From assembly GCF_900116615.1 (NCBI RefSeq), contig NZ_FPBF01000006.1, positions 348,432 through 412,431 on the forward strand: DNA of 64,000 bases, in the 5' to 3' direction. The notes below the pieces were generated by a model that saw only the letters and a list, made by a program, of their open reading frames with translations, had not been told where the DNA came from and ran no database searches. The position numbers and the translations under genes were made by a program. Origin of the DNA: Algoriphagus locisalis (lineage in GTDB: Bacteria; Bacteroidota; Bacteroidia; Cytophagales; Cyclobacteriaceae). Shown here piece after piece: positions 25,486 to 34,660 of this stretch. Positions within the stretch are counted from its first letter, which is position 1; every line of letters begins with the position of its first letter.

Positions 25486-26457
25486 ATGCATCAGGAAAAA
25501 ATAGCAGACGTAATACAGGAAGTAAAGAAGGTAGTCGTAGGCCAAGATAGAATGGTCAGCAGACTTTTGATTGGACTTTTTACCAATGGACACATTCTTT
25601 TGGAAGGTGTGCCGGGCTTGGCAAAGACCTTGACGGTAAATACACTGGCCAAAGTGCTTCACCTTGATTTCAACAGAATCCAGTTTACTCCGGATTTGCT
25701 TCCGGCAGATTTGATAGGTACGATGATCTATAATCAGCAGGCGGCTAATTTTGAAGTGAAAAAAGGCCCTATTTTCTCCAATTTGATCTTGGCAGATGAA
25801 GTCAACCGATCTCCTGCTAAAGTTCAATCGGCACTTTTGGAAGCCATGCAGGAAAAGCAAGTGACTATCGGTGACACGACCTATATGCTGGATAGACCTT
25901 TTTTGGTACTTGCTACGCAAAACCCGGTCGATCAGGAAGGAACTTATCCACTACCAGAAGCGCAAGTGGATAGATTCATGATGAAAGTGCACATCGATTA
26001 CCCTAGCAAGGCTGACGAGATGGAAGTTATGCGCAGAATGGCAAATATGTCTTTCAGCTCTGAGGTGAATGCAATACTGTCTAAAGATGAGATTTTTGAT
26101 ATACGAAATCAGATCAATGCGGTGAAAATGGCAGAGCCACTGGAACACTATATTATCGAGTTGGTTTTTGCGACCAGATTCCCTGCACAATACGGTTTGA
26201 AAGAAGAAGCTAAGTACATTCAGTTTGGAGTTTCACCGCGTGCCAGCATCAATTTGAACCTGGCATCCAAGGCAGTAGCATTCATGGATGGGCGGGATTA
26301 CGTGCTACCTGAGGACATCAAAGAAATAGCAGAAGATGTGCTGAATCACCGGATTATTTTGAATTACGAAGCAGAAGCAGATGGGATAAATACAAGAGAT
26401 CTTGTAAAAATCCTGATGGAGAAGGTTCCAATTAACAAATCCGTAACATTGAAATAA
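25486..26457 (+). CDS. MoxR-family AAA+ ATPase
   Basis: 323 residues, full length for the family. Walker A is LLEGVPGLAKTLT (near residue 38), Walker B LILADEVNRSPAK, sensor LVLATQNPVDQEGTYPLPEAQ in shortened form, and the C-terminal lid contains VSPRASINLN. MoxR ATPases are chaperone-like and usually act with DUF58 and VWA-domain proteins in assembling or activating enzymes, or in envelope stress. None of those partners follows here, since an intrinsic terminator lies 17 bases after the stop, so it acts from a stand-alone gene. The frame begins at ATG 25486 after the inverted-repeat element. Confidence 0.93.
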   Translation: MHQEKIADVIQEVKKVVVGQDRMVSRLLIGLFTNGHILLEGVPGLAKTLTVNTLAKVLHLDFNRIQFTPDLLPADLIGTMIYNQQAANFEVKKGPIFSNLILADEVNRSPAKVQSALLEAMQEKQVTIGDTTYMLDRPFLVLATQNPVDQEGTYPLPEAQVDRFMMKVHIDYPSKADEMEVMRRMANMSFSSEVNAILSKDEIFDIRNQINAVKMAEPLEHYIIELVFATRFPAQYGLKEEAKYIQFGVSPRASINLNLASKAVAFMDGRDYVLPEDIKEIAEDVLNHRIILNYEAEADGINTRDLVKILMEKVPINKSVTLK

Positions 26458-26473
26458 TAGCTATTTCACCATT

Positions 26474-26503
26474 AAAAAGGCTTTTCGAGGGAGAAGCCTT
26501 TTT
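26474..26503 (+). terminator. Intrinsic terminator of the MoxR gene
   Basis: AAAAAGGCTT pairs with AAGCCTTTTT across a ten-base loop, followed by more T residues. Confidence 0.85.
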
Positions 26504-26644
26504 TTATGCCCTTTTTGTTATTCCAATATTAAATTCGGCACTCTTTATTAAACAAAGGATAATTCCGATAATTCTTTTGAGGTAAAAAATTGAGACAGAT
26601 TTGCATCGTCAAATAAGGCAAACCATAATCAATTTTATATTTCA

Positions 26645-28108
26645 ATGAAAAAGTTCAATTATTTACTCATGTTGTTTTCAGCTGTGTTGATCACATTCTC
26701 CAGCTGTGAAGATGATCCAGAACCAGATGACAATGGTGTAACAATCACGGGTGTACCTGCTACTGCTACTATTGAAGCTGGTGGAACAGTTGGTCCAGTG
26801 ACTGCTACAGCTACAGCACTTGACGGTCTTAGAGATCTAGTGATCACTAAGGACGGAGCTGCTTTTGCTACTGTACCTTTGACTGGAACTACAGCTACTG
26901 CTCCATTTGAATACACGGCCCTTCCTGAAGATGCAGGAAAGAACGTTGTTTTTGAATTTACTGTATCTGACGTAGATGGTGACCAAGCTAAAGTTAGTCA
27001 CGTATTGACAGTAGGTGCAGAAGCAACCACAATCAGAGTAGATGAGGACATTACTGCTGAACTGACGACTTGGGAAACTGGCAAGACTTACATCTTGGGT
27101 AGTAGAATTGTAGTTGAATCAGGGGCTACACTTGTTATCGAGCCAGGTGTGATTGTTAAAGGTGAAGTAGGAACTGGCGCCAATGCTTCTGCTTTGGTAA
27201 TAGCTAGAGGGGCGAAGATTGAGGCAGTAGGTTCTGATACACAGCCAATTATTTTTACATCGGTTGCAGATGAAATTATGCCAGGTCAAATAGCATCTCC
27301 AAATCTTGACCCAGAGTTGAATGGTCTTTGGGGCGGGTTGATCGTTCTTGGTAGAGCAAAAGGATCTTTTGCAGGAAACGTAACTGAAATTCAAATCGAA
27401 GGTATTCCACCTTCCGATCAGCGTGGTCTTTATGGAGGTTCTGATGACGAAGATGATTCAGGAACATTGAAATATATTTCTATCCGTCATGGAGGAGCAA
27501 ATATCGGTGAAGGAAATGAAATCAACGGTCTGACACTTGGTGCTGTAGGATCTGGAACTGAGATCGAATTTGTAGAAGTAATCGGAAACCAGGATGATGG
27601 AATCGAGTGGTTCGGTGGTACTGTAAATGTAACCAATGCAGTAGTTTGGAATGCAGGTGATGACGCGATTGATGCGGATCAGGCATGGAACGGTACACTT
27701 GACAATTTCATTGTAATCAACGCTGGTGATAAGTCATTTGAACTTGACGGTCCTGAAGGAGCCTATGTTAATGGAAACTACACCTTGACGAATGGTTCTG
27801 TATCAGGAGGAGATGCTGCTGGATTAGTTGACAATGATGATAATACTAATGTTGATATGTCTAATATCTACTTCTTTAATATCAAAGCAGGTCAGACATT
27901 TGATCAGACCCCAACCGTACCGGTTGCATTTGCAAACTTCCAGGTAACACTACCTGACGGAACAGCAATTGGTGATTTCTTCAAAGGAACTTCTGCTGCG
28001 GCTACAACTGCTGTTGCTGAGGGTGAAAATACTGTAGGAGCTGACAAAGCGCCGTTTGCTACTTGGTCTTGGGCAGCGGTATCCGGATCATTGGATGCGT
28101 TCAAATAA
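26645..28108 (+). CDS. Surface lipoprotein A with Ig-like and right-handed-helix-like regions
   Basis: 487 residues. Lipobox LITFSSC with Cys21 followed by acidic EDDPEPDD, a pattern seen in surface-exported Bacteroidota lipoproteins. Residues 30-125 form a beta-rich, Thr/Ala-rich domain (VTITGVPATATIEAGGTVGP). Residues 135-400 carry the core shared with lipoprotein B: TWETGKTYILGSRIVVESGA, GLWGGLIVLGRAK, YISIRHGGANIGEGNEINGL and VIGNQDDGIEWFGG, whose spaced Gly and Asn residues suit a parallel beta-helix. Relatives often lie next to TonB-dependent receptors, as here. Some database relatives are mislabelled multidrug transporter; no membrane helices support that. A hairpin at 28123 separates it from the receptor gene. 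Confidence 0.75.
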   Translation: MKKFNYLLMLFSAVLITFSSCEDDPEPDDNGVTITGVPATATIEAGGTVGPVTATATALDGLRDLVITKDGAAFATVPLTGTTATAPFEYTALPEDAGKNVVFEFTVSDVDGDQAKVSHVLTVGAEATTIRVDEDITAELTTWETGKTYILGSRIVVESGATLVIEPGVIVKGEVGTGANASALVIARGAKIEAVGSDTQPIIFTSVADEIMPGQIASPNLDPELNGLWGGLIVLGRAKGSFAGNVTEIQIEGIPPSDQRGLYGGSDDEDDSGTLKYISIRHGGANIGEGNEINGLTLGAVGSGTEIEFVEVIGNQDDGIEWFGGTVNVTNAVVWNAGDDAIDADQAWNGTLDNFIVINAGDKSFELDGPEGAYVNGNYTLTNGSVSGGDAAGLVDNDDNTNVDMSNIYFFNIKAGQTFDQTPTVPVAFANFQVTLPDGTAIGDFFKGTSAAATTAVAEGENTVGADKAPFATWSWAAVSGSLDAFK

Positions 28109-28122
28109 GATATAAGCTTTTT

Positions 28123-28173
28123 AATAAAGGGAAAGGAAACAGCTTGCAAGGCCATTTCCTTTCCCTCTTTATT
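28123..28173 (+). promoter_or_regulatory. Strong hairpin between lipoprotein A and the receptor gene
   Basis: GGGAAAGGAAA at 28129-28139 pairs with TTTCCTTTCCC at 28155-28165, extended outward by AATAAA with TTTATT (28123-28128 with 28168-28173). There is no clean U-tract after it, so it could be a partial terminator or an RNA-stabilising structure at the 3' end of the lipoprotein message. Confidence 0.6.
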
Positions 28174-28213
28174 AGTATAAAATATTGCTGTACACATTAA
28201 TCAAAATTTGTTC

Positions 28214-31090
28214 ATGAAAAGAACATTCTACTTCTTCCTGGCAATCTTCATTCTGTCTAGTGCAGGATTTGCCCAAGCTCAAAATGGAACCATACGTGGG
28301 ACCATTTTTGAAGAATCTACCGGAGAGCCACTATACGGCGTTTCGGTTTTAGTTAAAGAACTTTCCACAGGAGCTGTCACTGACTTTGATGGCAAATTTG
28401 AAATCCAGGCTGCACCTGGAACTTACACCCTTCAGGTTTCATACATTTCTTACAGCTCCATTGAATTGACTTCCGTGATAGTCACTGCTGGTGAGGTCAA
28501 TGTATTGAACGATATCCTAATGAAGGATCAGGAATCTGAATTGGAGACTGTAACCGTACAGGCGTCAGCCATTCGTACGACAGAATCAGCCTTGATGTCA
28601 GTCAAAAAGAATTCTCCAAATGTAATGGATGGCATTACAGCAAGTACTTTTCGCCAAGTCGGTGATGGAGATGCTGCATCTGCAGTGAAGCGTGTAACAG
28701 GTGTTTCCATAGAAGGAGGGAAATATGTTTATGTCCGCGGACTGGGTGATCGATATACGAAGACTATTTTGAATGGAATGGATGTGCCTGGGTTGGATCC
28801 GGATCGAAATGCCCTTCAAATGGATATTTTTCCAACTAATGTGATTGATAATATTATCATATCTAAATCATTTACTGCTGAGCTCCCTGCAGATTTTACA
28901 GGGGGAGTAGTGGATATTGAGACCAAAGATTTTCCTGAAGAGAAAACCGCTAAGTTAAGTATCTCAGGAGGAATCAATCCTTCCATGCACTTTAATGATC
29001 AGTACCTTTCTTATGAAGGTGGTAAAACTGATTGGCTGGGTTTTGATGATGGCACCAGAGATATTCCTACTGGTGGGCGTACAGATATTCCTCAATTCGG
29101 GGATGTAGTTGGTAACCCAAATAGTCCAGAGGGGCAAGAGTTCCAATCCACACTTCGTGGATTCAATAAAACCTTGGGCGGAATTAGAAATAGTAGCATG
29201 ATGGATTATGGGATAGGGTTTTCATTGGGAAATCAGATCGCAAAATCAAAAGTAACTTGGGGCTATAATTTGGCTTTTACTTATAAGAACGAAACAGAAT
29301 ATTACAAAGACGCTGAGTTTAATCTTTATGCTAAGCCAGCTGATCCAAGTATCAATGAGCTTGAGCCGCTAGAAGAGCAAAAAGGTGATTATGGCGTTAA
29401 TAGCGTCCTTTTGGGAGGATTGGCTGGGATAGCCATGAAGACGGACGCTTCCAAATTCAAGCTTAATTTCCTTCACTTACAGAACGGAGAATCAAAAGCA
29501 GGGGACTTCATGTTTGTCAATACCAATTTGGGTGCTGTCTTTGAGGCAAGACAATATAACTTAGAATACAGCGAAAGAGCTTTGACGAGTGTTCTGCTTT
29601 CAGGTACTCACTATTTAAAGGGTAGAATTTGGGAGGTAAACTGGAAACTTGCCCCGACCCTTTCAAAGATTAATGATCCAGATATTCGATTTACTAGATT
29701 TAGAACCCCAAACAATATCATAGGTACAGAAGTAGGACTTCCTATGAGAATATGGAGGACGCTTGATGAAACCAATCTCGTGGGTAAACTCGATCTAAAC
29801 CGCCAAACCAACCTATTTAGAAGAGACGGAAAGATTAAATTCGGAGGCAATTACGTGTATAAAGAAAGGGATTTCAATATCCAAAGCTTTCAATTCACTC
29901 CAGGTAATGTCACATTTACGGGCGACCCGAATGCTGTTTTGAATGAAGAAAACCTCTTTGATGCGGAAAATAGAAATGGGTTAAGACACAATCCTGATTT
30001 TATTCCAAACAATCCGAATGCGTACCAGTCCAATCTGACAAATATCGGCGCATATGGATCTGCAGAATTGAACCCAGCTGAAAAACTTAAGGCAGTGGTA
30101 GGTTTGAGAATGGAGAAATTCACGCAGTATTATACCGGGACTAATGCAAATGCTACCATTGTGTTGGATAACGATAAGGTATTGGATGATTTGGATTTCT
30201 TCCCTACGCTGAACTTAATCTATTCCTTGAAGGAAAATCAAAATCTAAGATTATCAGCGACCAGAACAATCGCCAGACCTTCTTTCAAGGAACTATCCTA
30301 TGCTGAAATCCTTGATCCTATTACCGGTAGATCGTTTGTCGGAGGCCTATTCCCGGAGACGACCAATGGAGGAACGGAAGTGTTGTGGGATGGAAATTTG
30401 ATAGCGACCCGAATCAACAACTTTGATTTGAGATGGGAGCTTTTCCAAGAAAGAGGACAAATGTACTCCGTGAGCGCATTCTATAAGACGTTTAATAGTC
30501 CAATCGAAATGGTTCAATTCCTATCAGATCCGGGTTCTTTCCAGCCAAGAAACGTAGGTGATGGAACCGTATTGGGTGTGGAGTTTGAATTCAGAAAATC
30601 ACTTGAACTTATTTCTCCTAAGTTGGAGAACTTTACTTGGACTTTCAATGCTACAATTACAGAGTCTTCCATTCAGATGTCTGATACTGAACTTCGTTCC
30701 CGTCAATTAACAGCCCGAGAAGGCCAAACAATTGACAATACACGGGAAATGGCTGGTCAGGCTCCATACATTATCAACACTGGAGTTTCTTACAACAACT
30801 TCCTAAATGGGTGGGAAGCTGGCTTGTTCTACAACGTTCAAGGACCAACGCTTAATTTGGTAGGATTTGGAAATAGAACGGACACATTCACTGTTCCTTT
30901 CAATTCTCTTAATTTCAATTTGAATAAATCCTTTGGAGCCGATGAGCGAATTCAGGCAAACTTCGGAGTAGATAATATTCTGAATTCCAAAAGACAAATC
31001 GTCTATAGGTCTTTTGAAGCTCAAGATCAATTCTTTACCAACTTGGCACCGGGTACCGAAATTAAATTTGGATTTACCTACGCATTTTAA
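28214..31090 (+). CDS. TonB-dependent outer-membrane receptor with N-terminal CarboxypepD_reg-like domain
   Basis: 958 residues from the ATG at 28214 (a TTG two codons upstream is less likely). Signal peptide to about residue 24 (SAGFAQAQ), a CarboxypepD_reg-like domain at roughly 26-110 (GTIRGTIFEESTGEPLYGVS), a plug domain with the well-known YVYVRGLGDRYTKTILNGMD and FTGGVVDIETKDFP, then a long barrel ending EIKFGFTYAF. It lacks the SusC-specific plug signature and has no SusD partner; its partner is more likely the adjacent lipoprotein A. Substrate unknown. An intrinsic terminator lies about 97 bases downstream. Confidence 0.9.
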   Translation: MKRTFYFFLAIFILSSAGFAQAQNGTIRGTIFEESTGEPLYGVSVLVKELSTGAVTDFDGKFEIQAAPGTYTLQVSYISYSSIELTSVIVTAGEVNVLNDILMKDQESELETVTVQASAIRTTESALMSVKKNSPNVMDGITASTFRQVGDGDAASAVKRVTGVSIEGGKYVYVRGLGDRYTKTILNGMDVPGLDPDRNALQMDIFPTNVIDNIIISKSFTAELPADFTGGVVDIETKDFPEEKTAKLSISGGINPSMHFNDQYLSYEGGKTDWLGFDDGTRDIPTGGRTDIPQFGDVVGNPNSPEGQEFQSTLRGFNKTLGGIRNSSMMDYGIGFSLGNQIAKSKVTWGYNLAFTYKNETEYYKDAEFNLYAKPADPSINELEPLEEQKGDYGVNSVLLGGLAGIAMKTDASKFKLNFLHLQNGESKAGDFMFVNTNLGAVFEARQYNLEYSERALTSVLLSGTHYLKGRIWEVNWKLAPTLSKINDPDIRFTRFRTPNNIIGTEVGLPMRIWRTLDETNLVGKLDLNRQTNLFRRDGKIKFGGNYVYKERDFNIQSFQFTPGNVTFTGDPNAVLNEENLFDAENRNGLRHNPDFIPNNPNAYQSNLTNIGAYGSAELNPAEKLKAVVGLRMEKFTQYYTGTNANATIVLDNDKVLDDLDFFPTLNLIYSLKENQNLRLSATRTIARPSFKELSYAEILDPITGRSFVGGLFPETTNGGTEVLWDGNLIATRINNFDLRWELFQERGQMYSVSAFYKTFNSPIEMVQFLSDPGSFQPRNVGDGTVLGVEFEFRKSLELISPKLENFTWTFNATITESSIQMSDTELRSRQLTAREGQTIDNTREMAGQAPYIINTGVSYNNFLNGWEAGLFYNVQGPTLNLVGFGNRTDTFTVPFNSLNFNLNKSFGADERIQANFGVDNILNSKRQIVYRSFEAQDQFFTNLAPGTEIKFGFTYAF

Positions 31091-31186
31091 AGTATGACCC
31101 CAGAAAATGGGGAAAGCTGTCTCAAAAGCTAGATTAAAAGGCTTGAGAATTAAAAAGTAGGTGTTTAATATGGATCTATTTAGTAT

Positions 31187-31226
31187 AAAAAGAGGCTGTT
31201 TCATAGGAAGGTACAGCCTCTTTTTT
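31187..31226 (+). terminator. Intrinsic terminator after the TonB-dependent receptor gene
   Basis: AAAAAGAGGCTGT (31187-31199) pairs with ACAGCCTCTTTTTT (31213-31226). Its T-run meets the remnant stop codon of the cupin pseudogene on the other strand. Confidence 0.85.
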
Positions 31227-31510
31227 ATGTCAATTTCGCTATGATTTCTGAAGAAACTGGAAATTATGTAGAAGATCAACGGCTTCAACATAGTTGAAAT
31301 CCTCAAAAGCATAACTTCAAAACACTGCAGAGGAAACTTTAGCATAGCTGATGGTTACCTTGTGGAAGGTTGCAAGGGGCTCTGCTCAGATAAGGCGTGA
31401 ACCGTCAATTTAATTCCTTCGTGGAATGCCCAAAGCCCGTCGTTCTTGATAAGATGAAATTTGGATATATTGTCAAAGGTAAAGGATGAAATAGCAGTTG
31501 TAACATCTCT
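31225..31510 (-). pseudogene. Decayed cupin_5 (DUF985) gene remnant
   Basis: On the minus strand, bases 31510 to about 31376 translate to RDVTTAISSFTFDNISKFHL and continue IKNDGLWAFHEGIKLTVHAL. This aligns with RNLTTAIYFLLTSDNVSKFH and its continuation in the intact DUF985 gene at 32932-33420. An in-frame TGA sits directly upstream of that block and a TAA ends it. Further on, DFNYVEAVDLLHNF matches DFELFAVDDLIQQF, and a one-base shift then restores EIIAKLT and a TAA, matching the intact gene's ending EIISKLT. The middle is deleted or unrecognisable. It is therefore a dead paralogue with stops, a deletion and a frameshift. It occupies most of the otherwise gene-free stretch 31091-31601; the remaining part (31511-31601) shows nothing further. 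Confidence 0.85.
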
Positions 31511-31601
31511 TCAAAGTTAAAATGAACGGAAATATTCTTTTGAGAATAATGGTTCAGGACTTTAGAAGAAATGGAATCAGGAAATTTATCTCTGAAGAAA
31601 A

Positions 31602-32819
31602 ATGAAAAACTTCAAAAGACTATCTTTCATCTTCGCTTTAGCAATAATAGCATTTGCGAGCTGCGTTGATAGCAACGGCAAGCCAGAAAATCCTATTATA
31701 ATAGATGGTGATGGCATCTTGGTAAATACAAATATCACTAGAAATACCATTTGGGAGACCGGGAAAACCTATGTTTTAGATAGAAGAATTACAGTCACCG
31801 CAGGGAATACACTAACTATTCAGCCAGGGGTAATCGTAAAGGGAGCTGCTGGTTCTGGCTCTGATGCCAGCGCCTTAGTCATAGCTAGAGGTGCCAAAAT
31901 TGATGCCCGAGGAACCTCTACTTCTCCTATTATTTTCACTTCTGTGGCCGACGAAATTGTAGCTGGGGAAATAGCATCTCCAAACCTAAATCCAGAACTC
32001 TCTGGCCTATGGGGTGGTGTGATCGTGCTTGGTAAAGCTAAAGTTTCCTTAGCTGGCGATTTTATTGAATCCCAGATAGAAGGTATCCCGCCATCTGATA
32101 CAAATGGACTTTACGGAGGAATTGATGATGCTGATAACTCAGGTATCCTAACGTATGTTTCTATCCGTCATGGTGGTGCTAATATCGGTGAGGGCAATGA
32201 AATAAATGGACTTACTTTAGGAGCTGTTGGATCTGGTACGGTGATTCAAAATGTAGAAATCATCGGTAATCAAGACGATGGCATTGAGTGGTTTGGTGGT
32301 TCTGTAAACGTTTCAAACGTAATAATTTGGAATCCAGGTGATGATGGTTTGGATACAGATCAAGCTTGGTCCGGTACTTTGGATAACTTCATTGTCATTG
32401 CTGGAAATGAAACAGATCATGCTTTAGAAATTGACGGTCCAGAAGGCTTTTATAGTGCCAGTCATACCTTAATAAACGGCACCATCAAAGCTAATCAAAC
32501 CGCAGGGCTGGGAGATTTTAGGGATGGGGCAAAAGGTTCTTTTGAAAATATTTATTTTTTTAATTTGAGTGAACCATCCGAAAATGAAGGAGTTGGTGAC
32601 TTTACTTTAAGTGGAAATAAAACCTTAGCGACTTTTGCTGATGGAGAATTGAAATTTGCAAATCTTCAAGTAACACTTAACGAAGATGTGGAGCTGTCTC
32701 AGGTATTTAAAAATGGAACTGACGCTTATGCCAAAATCGTGGCTGATGGTGAAAACACCGTTGGTGCAAACAAGGATGCTTTCGCTAGCACTTGGTCTTG
32801 GGCTATCTCTGGACTATGA
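31602..32819 (+). CDS. Surface lipoprotein B, shortened paralogue of lipoprotein A
   Basis: 405 residues. Lipobox IAFASC with Cys21. It lacks the Ig-like domain of lipoprotein A but keeps the core in the same order: WETGKTYVLDRRITVTAGNT, SDASALVIARGAKIDARGTS, YVSIRHGGANIGEGNEINGL, IGNQDDGIEWFGGSVNVSN and the ending ENTVGANKDAFASTWSWA, against GENTVGADKAPFATWSWAAV in A. Protein conservation is high while the DNA differs at many third positions, so the duplication is old or the copy was acquired separately. It could offer the receptor an alternative surface partner; function is not known. It lies between the dead and intact DUF985 genes. Confidence 0.75.
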   Translation: MKNFKRLSFIFALAIIAFASCVDSNGKPENPIIIDGDGILVNTNITRNTIWETGKTYVLDRRITVTAGNTLTIQPGVIVKGAAGSGSDASALVIARGAKIDARGTSTSPIIFTSVADEIVAGEIASPNLNPELSGLWGGVIVLGKAKVSLAGDFIESQIEGIPPSDTNGLYGGIDDADNSGILTYVSIRHGGANIGEGNEINGLTLGAVGSGTVIQNVEIIGNQDDGIEWFGGSVNVSNVIIWNPGDDGLDTDQAWSGTLDNFIVIAGNETDHALEIDGPEGFYSASHTLINGTIKANQTAGLGDFRDGAKGSFENIYFFNLSEPSENEGVGDFTLSGNKTLATFADGELKFANLQVTLNEDVELSQVFKNGTDAYAKIVADGENTVGANKDAFASTWSWAISGL

Positions 32820-32931
32820 GTAGGTCATGGTTCAGTGGTTTCTAGGTATAGAAATGATTTTAGTTTATTACTTTTCCAGATTTGTTGTATTAATTGATCG
32901 ATTCGATCATTGATTAAAATACAAAGTCTGC

Positions 32932-33420
32932 TTATGTCAATTTGGAAATGATTTCAATTGCTTCCGGAAATTGCTGAATAAGATCATCGACTGCAAATAA
33001 TTCAAAATCCGCAAAATCAAAACCTGGAGATACAACACAGGAAACTAGTGCATAGCTGTTTGGCTCATCGACAGAGCTGCCAAAAATTGTGTTGGCCTTC
33101 ACTAAGTGTTGGGGAGCTGATTCATTGTTAGGTGAGGGATATCCAAGTGAAAGCTTTTGATGGCCATGCTCCCTTAAAACATGGACTGTCAAATTGCTTC
33201 CTTCGTGGAAAAACCAAAGCTCGTCACTCTTAATTCTATGGAATTTGGAAACATTGTCCGAAGTGAGCAGGAAATATATAGCAGTAGTCAGATTTCTATT
33301 TCCCGGATCAGTTTCAATGCTAATTTCAGATCGATAAGTCTCCGAATAGAATCCTCCTTCTGGATGTGGTGTGAGCTGTAACTTTTCTACTAAAAAGGCT
33401 ATTCTTTGTTCAACCTCCAT
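32932..33420 (-). CDS. Cupin_5 / DUF985 family protein
   Basis: 162 residues from the ATG at 33420, two bases after the epimerase stop; a TTG at 33444 inside the epimerase gene is less likely. Motifs of the family are clear: LVEKLQLTPHPEGGFYSETY, TAIYFLLTSDNVSKFHRI, DELWFFHEGSNLTVHVL, VKANTIFGSSVDEPNSYALV and VSCVVSPGFDFADFEL. The fold is a single cupin barrel with histidines (FHRI, FFHEG) able to bind a metal; relatives have been linked to epimerase-like or unknown activities. Tight coupling to the wecB-like gene suggests a role in nucleotide-sugar handling, but this is context only. Confidence 0.85.
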   Translation of the reverse strand: MEVEQRIAFLVEKLQLTPHPEGGFYSETYRSEISIETDPGNRNLTTAIYFLLTSDNVSKFHRIKSDELWFFHEGSNLTVHVLREHGHQKLSLGYPSPNNESAPQHLVKANTIFGSSVDEPNSYALVSCVVSPGFDFADFELFAVDDLIQQFPEAIEIISKLT

Positions 33421-33421
33421 A

Positions 33422-34522
33422 TCAGTTTGCTGGATATGAATCAATTAATATATCCACAATACGCGCTGACGTTTTTCCATCCCAAAGTGGGATTCCCTGG
33501 TATTGTTTCCATTCTCCTTTCATGATTTTTTCTAAGTATGGCTTCAGCTTAGCTGGATCAGTTCCGACCAACTCGTTGGTGCCAAGGTGTATCGTTTCGG
33601 CACGTTCTGTATTATCCCGAAGCGTAATACACGGCACATTCATGACTGAGGCTTCCTCGGTAATTCCTCCGGAGTCGGTGATAACGCCTTTGGCATTTTT
33701 CACCAAATAGTTGAATTCCAAGTATCCCAAAGGATCACACAGATGAAGGTTAGGGGCATCGATTCCTATTGCCTGCAGGTTTTTGGCAGTACGCGGATGA
33801 ACCGGGAATAGGATAGGAAGACCCTTCGTTCCTTCCAATATCGCGTCGATCATTGCTTTGAGTTTATGCTCCTGATCCACATTGGCGGGACGATGCATGG
33901 TCATCACAAAGTATTCTCCGGCAACGAGATTTTCGAATATTTCTCCTTCGGGTTTTTGGAACCTTGGCATTTGAGCCATTAAGGTATCGATCATGGTATT
34001 GCCGACATAGTGGATTTTTTCCTCTGCAAAACCACCTTTTCTTAGATTAGAATTGGCAATCTCAGAAGTGGTGAAAAAATGGTCAGTGATACTATCCGTC
34101 ACCATTCTATTGATCTCTTCTGGCATAGTCAAATCTCCTGAGCGAATTCCACCTTCTACATGAGCTACGTCAATTTGAAGTTTTTTGGCAGCAATAGAGC
34201 AGGCTAAGGTACTCGTGACATCACCTACAACCAGTACCAGATCTGGACGGTTCTCCAGGAGTTCTTTTTCAAATGCGACCATGATAGCCGCGGTTTGTTC
34301 TGCCTGCGTTCCACCTCCCCCGCCTAGATTTGCATGGGGTTCAGGGATGTTAAGTTGCTCAAAAAAGTCGCCAGACATCTTTTTATCGTAATGCTGCCCG
34401 GTGTGAACCAGTCGGAAATTGACGTCAATGCCTTCCTGCTGCTTTTTGATAAACTGGTGGATGATGGGTGCGATTTTCATGAAATTGGGTCGCGCACCTG
34501 CGACTATGGTAAAAGTAGCCAT
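33422..34522 (-). CDS. wecB: UDP-N-acetylglucosamine 2-epimerase (non-hydrolysing)
   Basis: 366 residues, full length. It starts FTIVAGARPNFMKIAPIIHQ and contains HTGQHYDKKMSGDFF, VVGDVTSTLACSIAAKK, VAHVEGGIRSGDLTMPEEIN, THRPANVDQ-like MTMHRPANVDQEHKL and DSGGITEEASVMNVPCITLR. These are the GT-B-type epimerase hallmarks, including the substrate-binding Arg, Asp and Glu residues. It interconverts UDP-GlcNAc and UDP-ManNAc for capsule or surface polysaccharide synthesis. The DUF985 gene follows by two bases. The Wzi-family gene on the other side of the divergent promoter region strengthens a surface-polysaccharide theme. Confidence 0.93.
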   Translation of the reverse strand: MATFTIVAGARPNFMKIAPIIHQFIKKQQEGIDVNFRLVHTGQHYDKKMSGDFFEQLNIPEPHANLGGGGGTQAEQTAAIMVAFEKELLENRPDLVLVVGDVTSTLACSIAAKKLQIDVAHVEGGIRSGDLTMPEEINRMVTDSITDHFFTTSEIANSNLRKGGFAEEKIHYVGNTMIDTLMAQMPRFQKPEGEIFENLVAGEYFVMTMHRPANVDQEHKLKAMIDAILEGTKGLPILFPVHPRTAKNLQAIGIDAPNLHLCDPLGYLEFNYLVKNAKGVITDSGGITEEASVMNVPCITLRDNTERAETIHLGTNELVGTDPAKLKPYLEKIMKGEWKQYQGIPLWDGKTSARIVDILIDSYPAN

Positions 34523-34660
34523 TGCTTAGATTTATTTTCGACCCAAAAATAGCAAATCCTTTTGGAGGCATTAGTTAAAAATAGCGTTCTTTTAGTAAGT
34601 CTGTTTTGGCTCCTTTTTTGTTTCTTTGTGCCATTATATTTTCTTAACTAATTGAATTTG

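Noticed and set aside
30803..31345. Minus-strand 180-codon frame over the receptor 3' end
   Set aside because: It is the shadow of the receptor gene and then passes through the cupin pseudogene in mixed frames.
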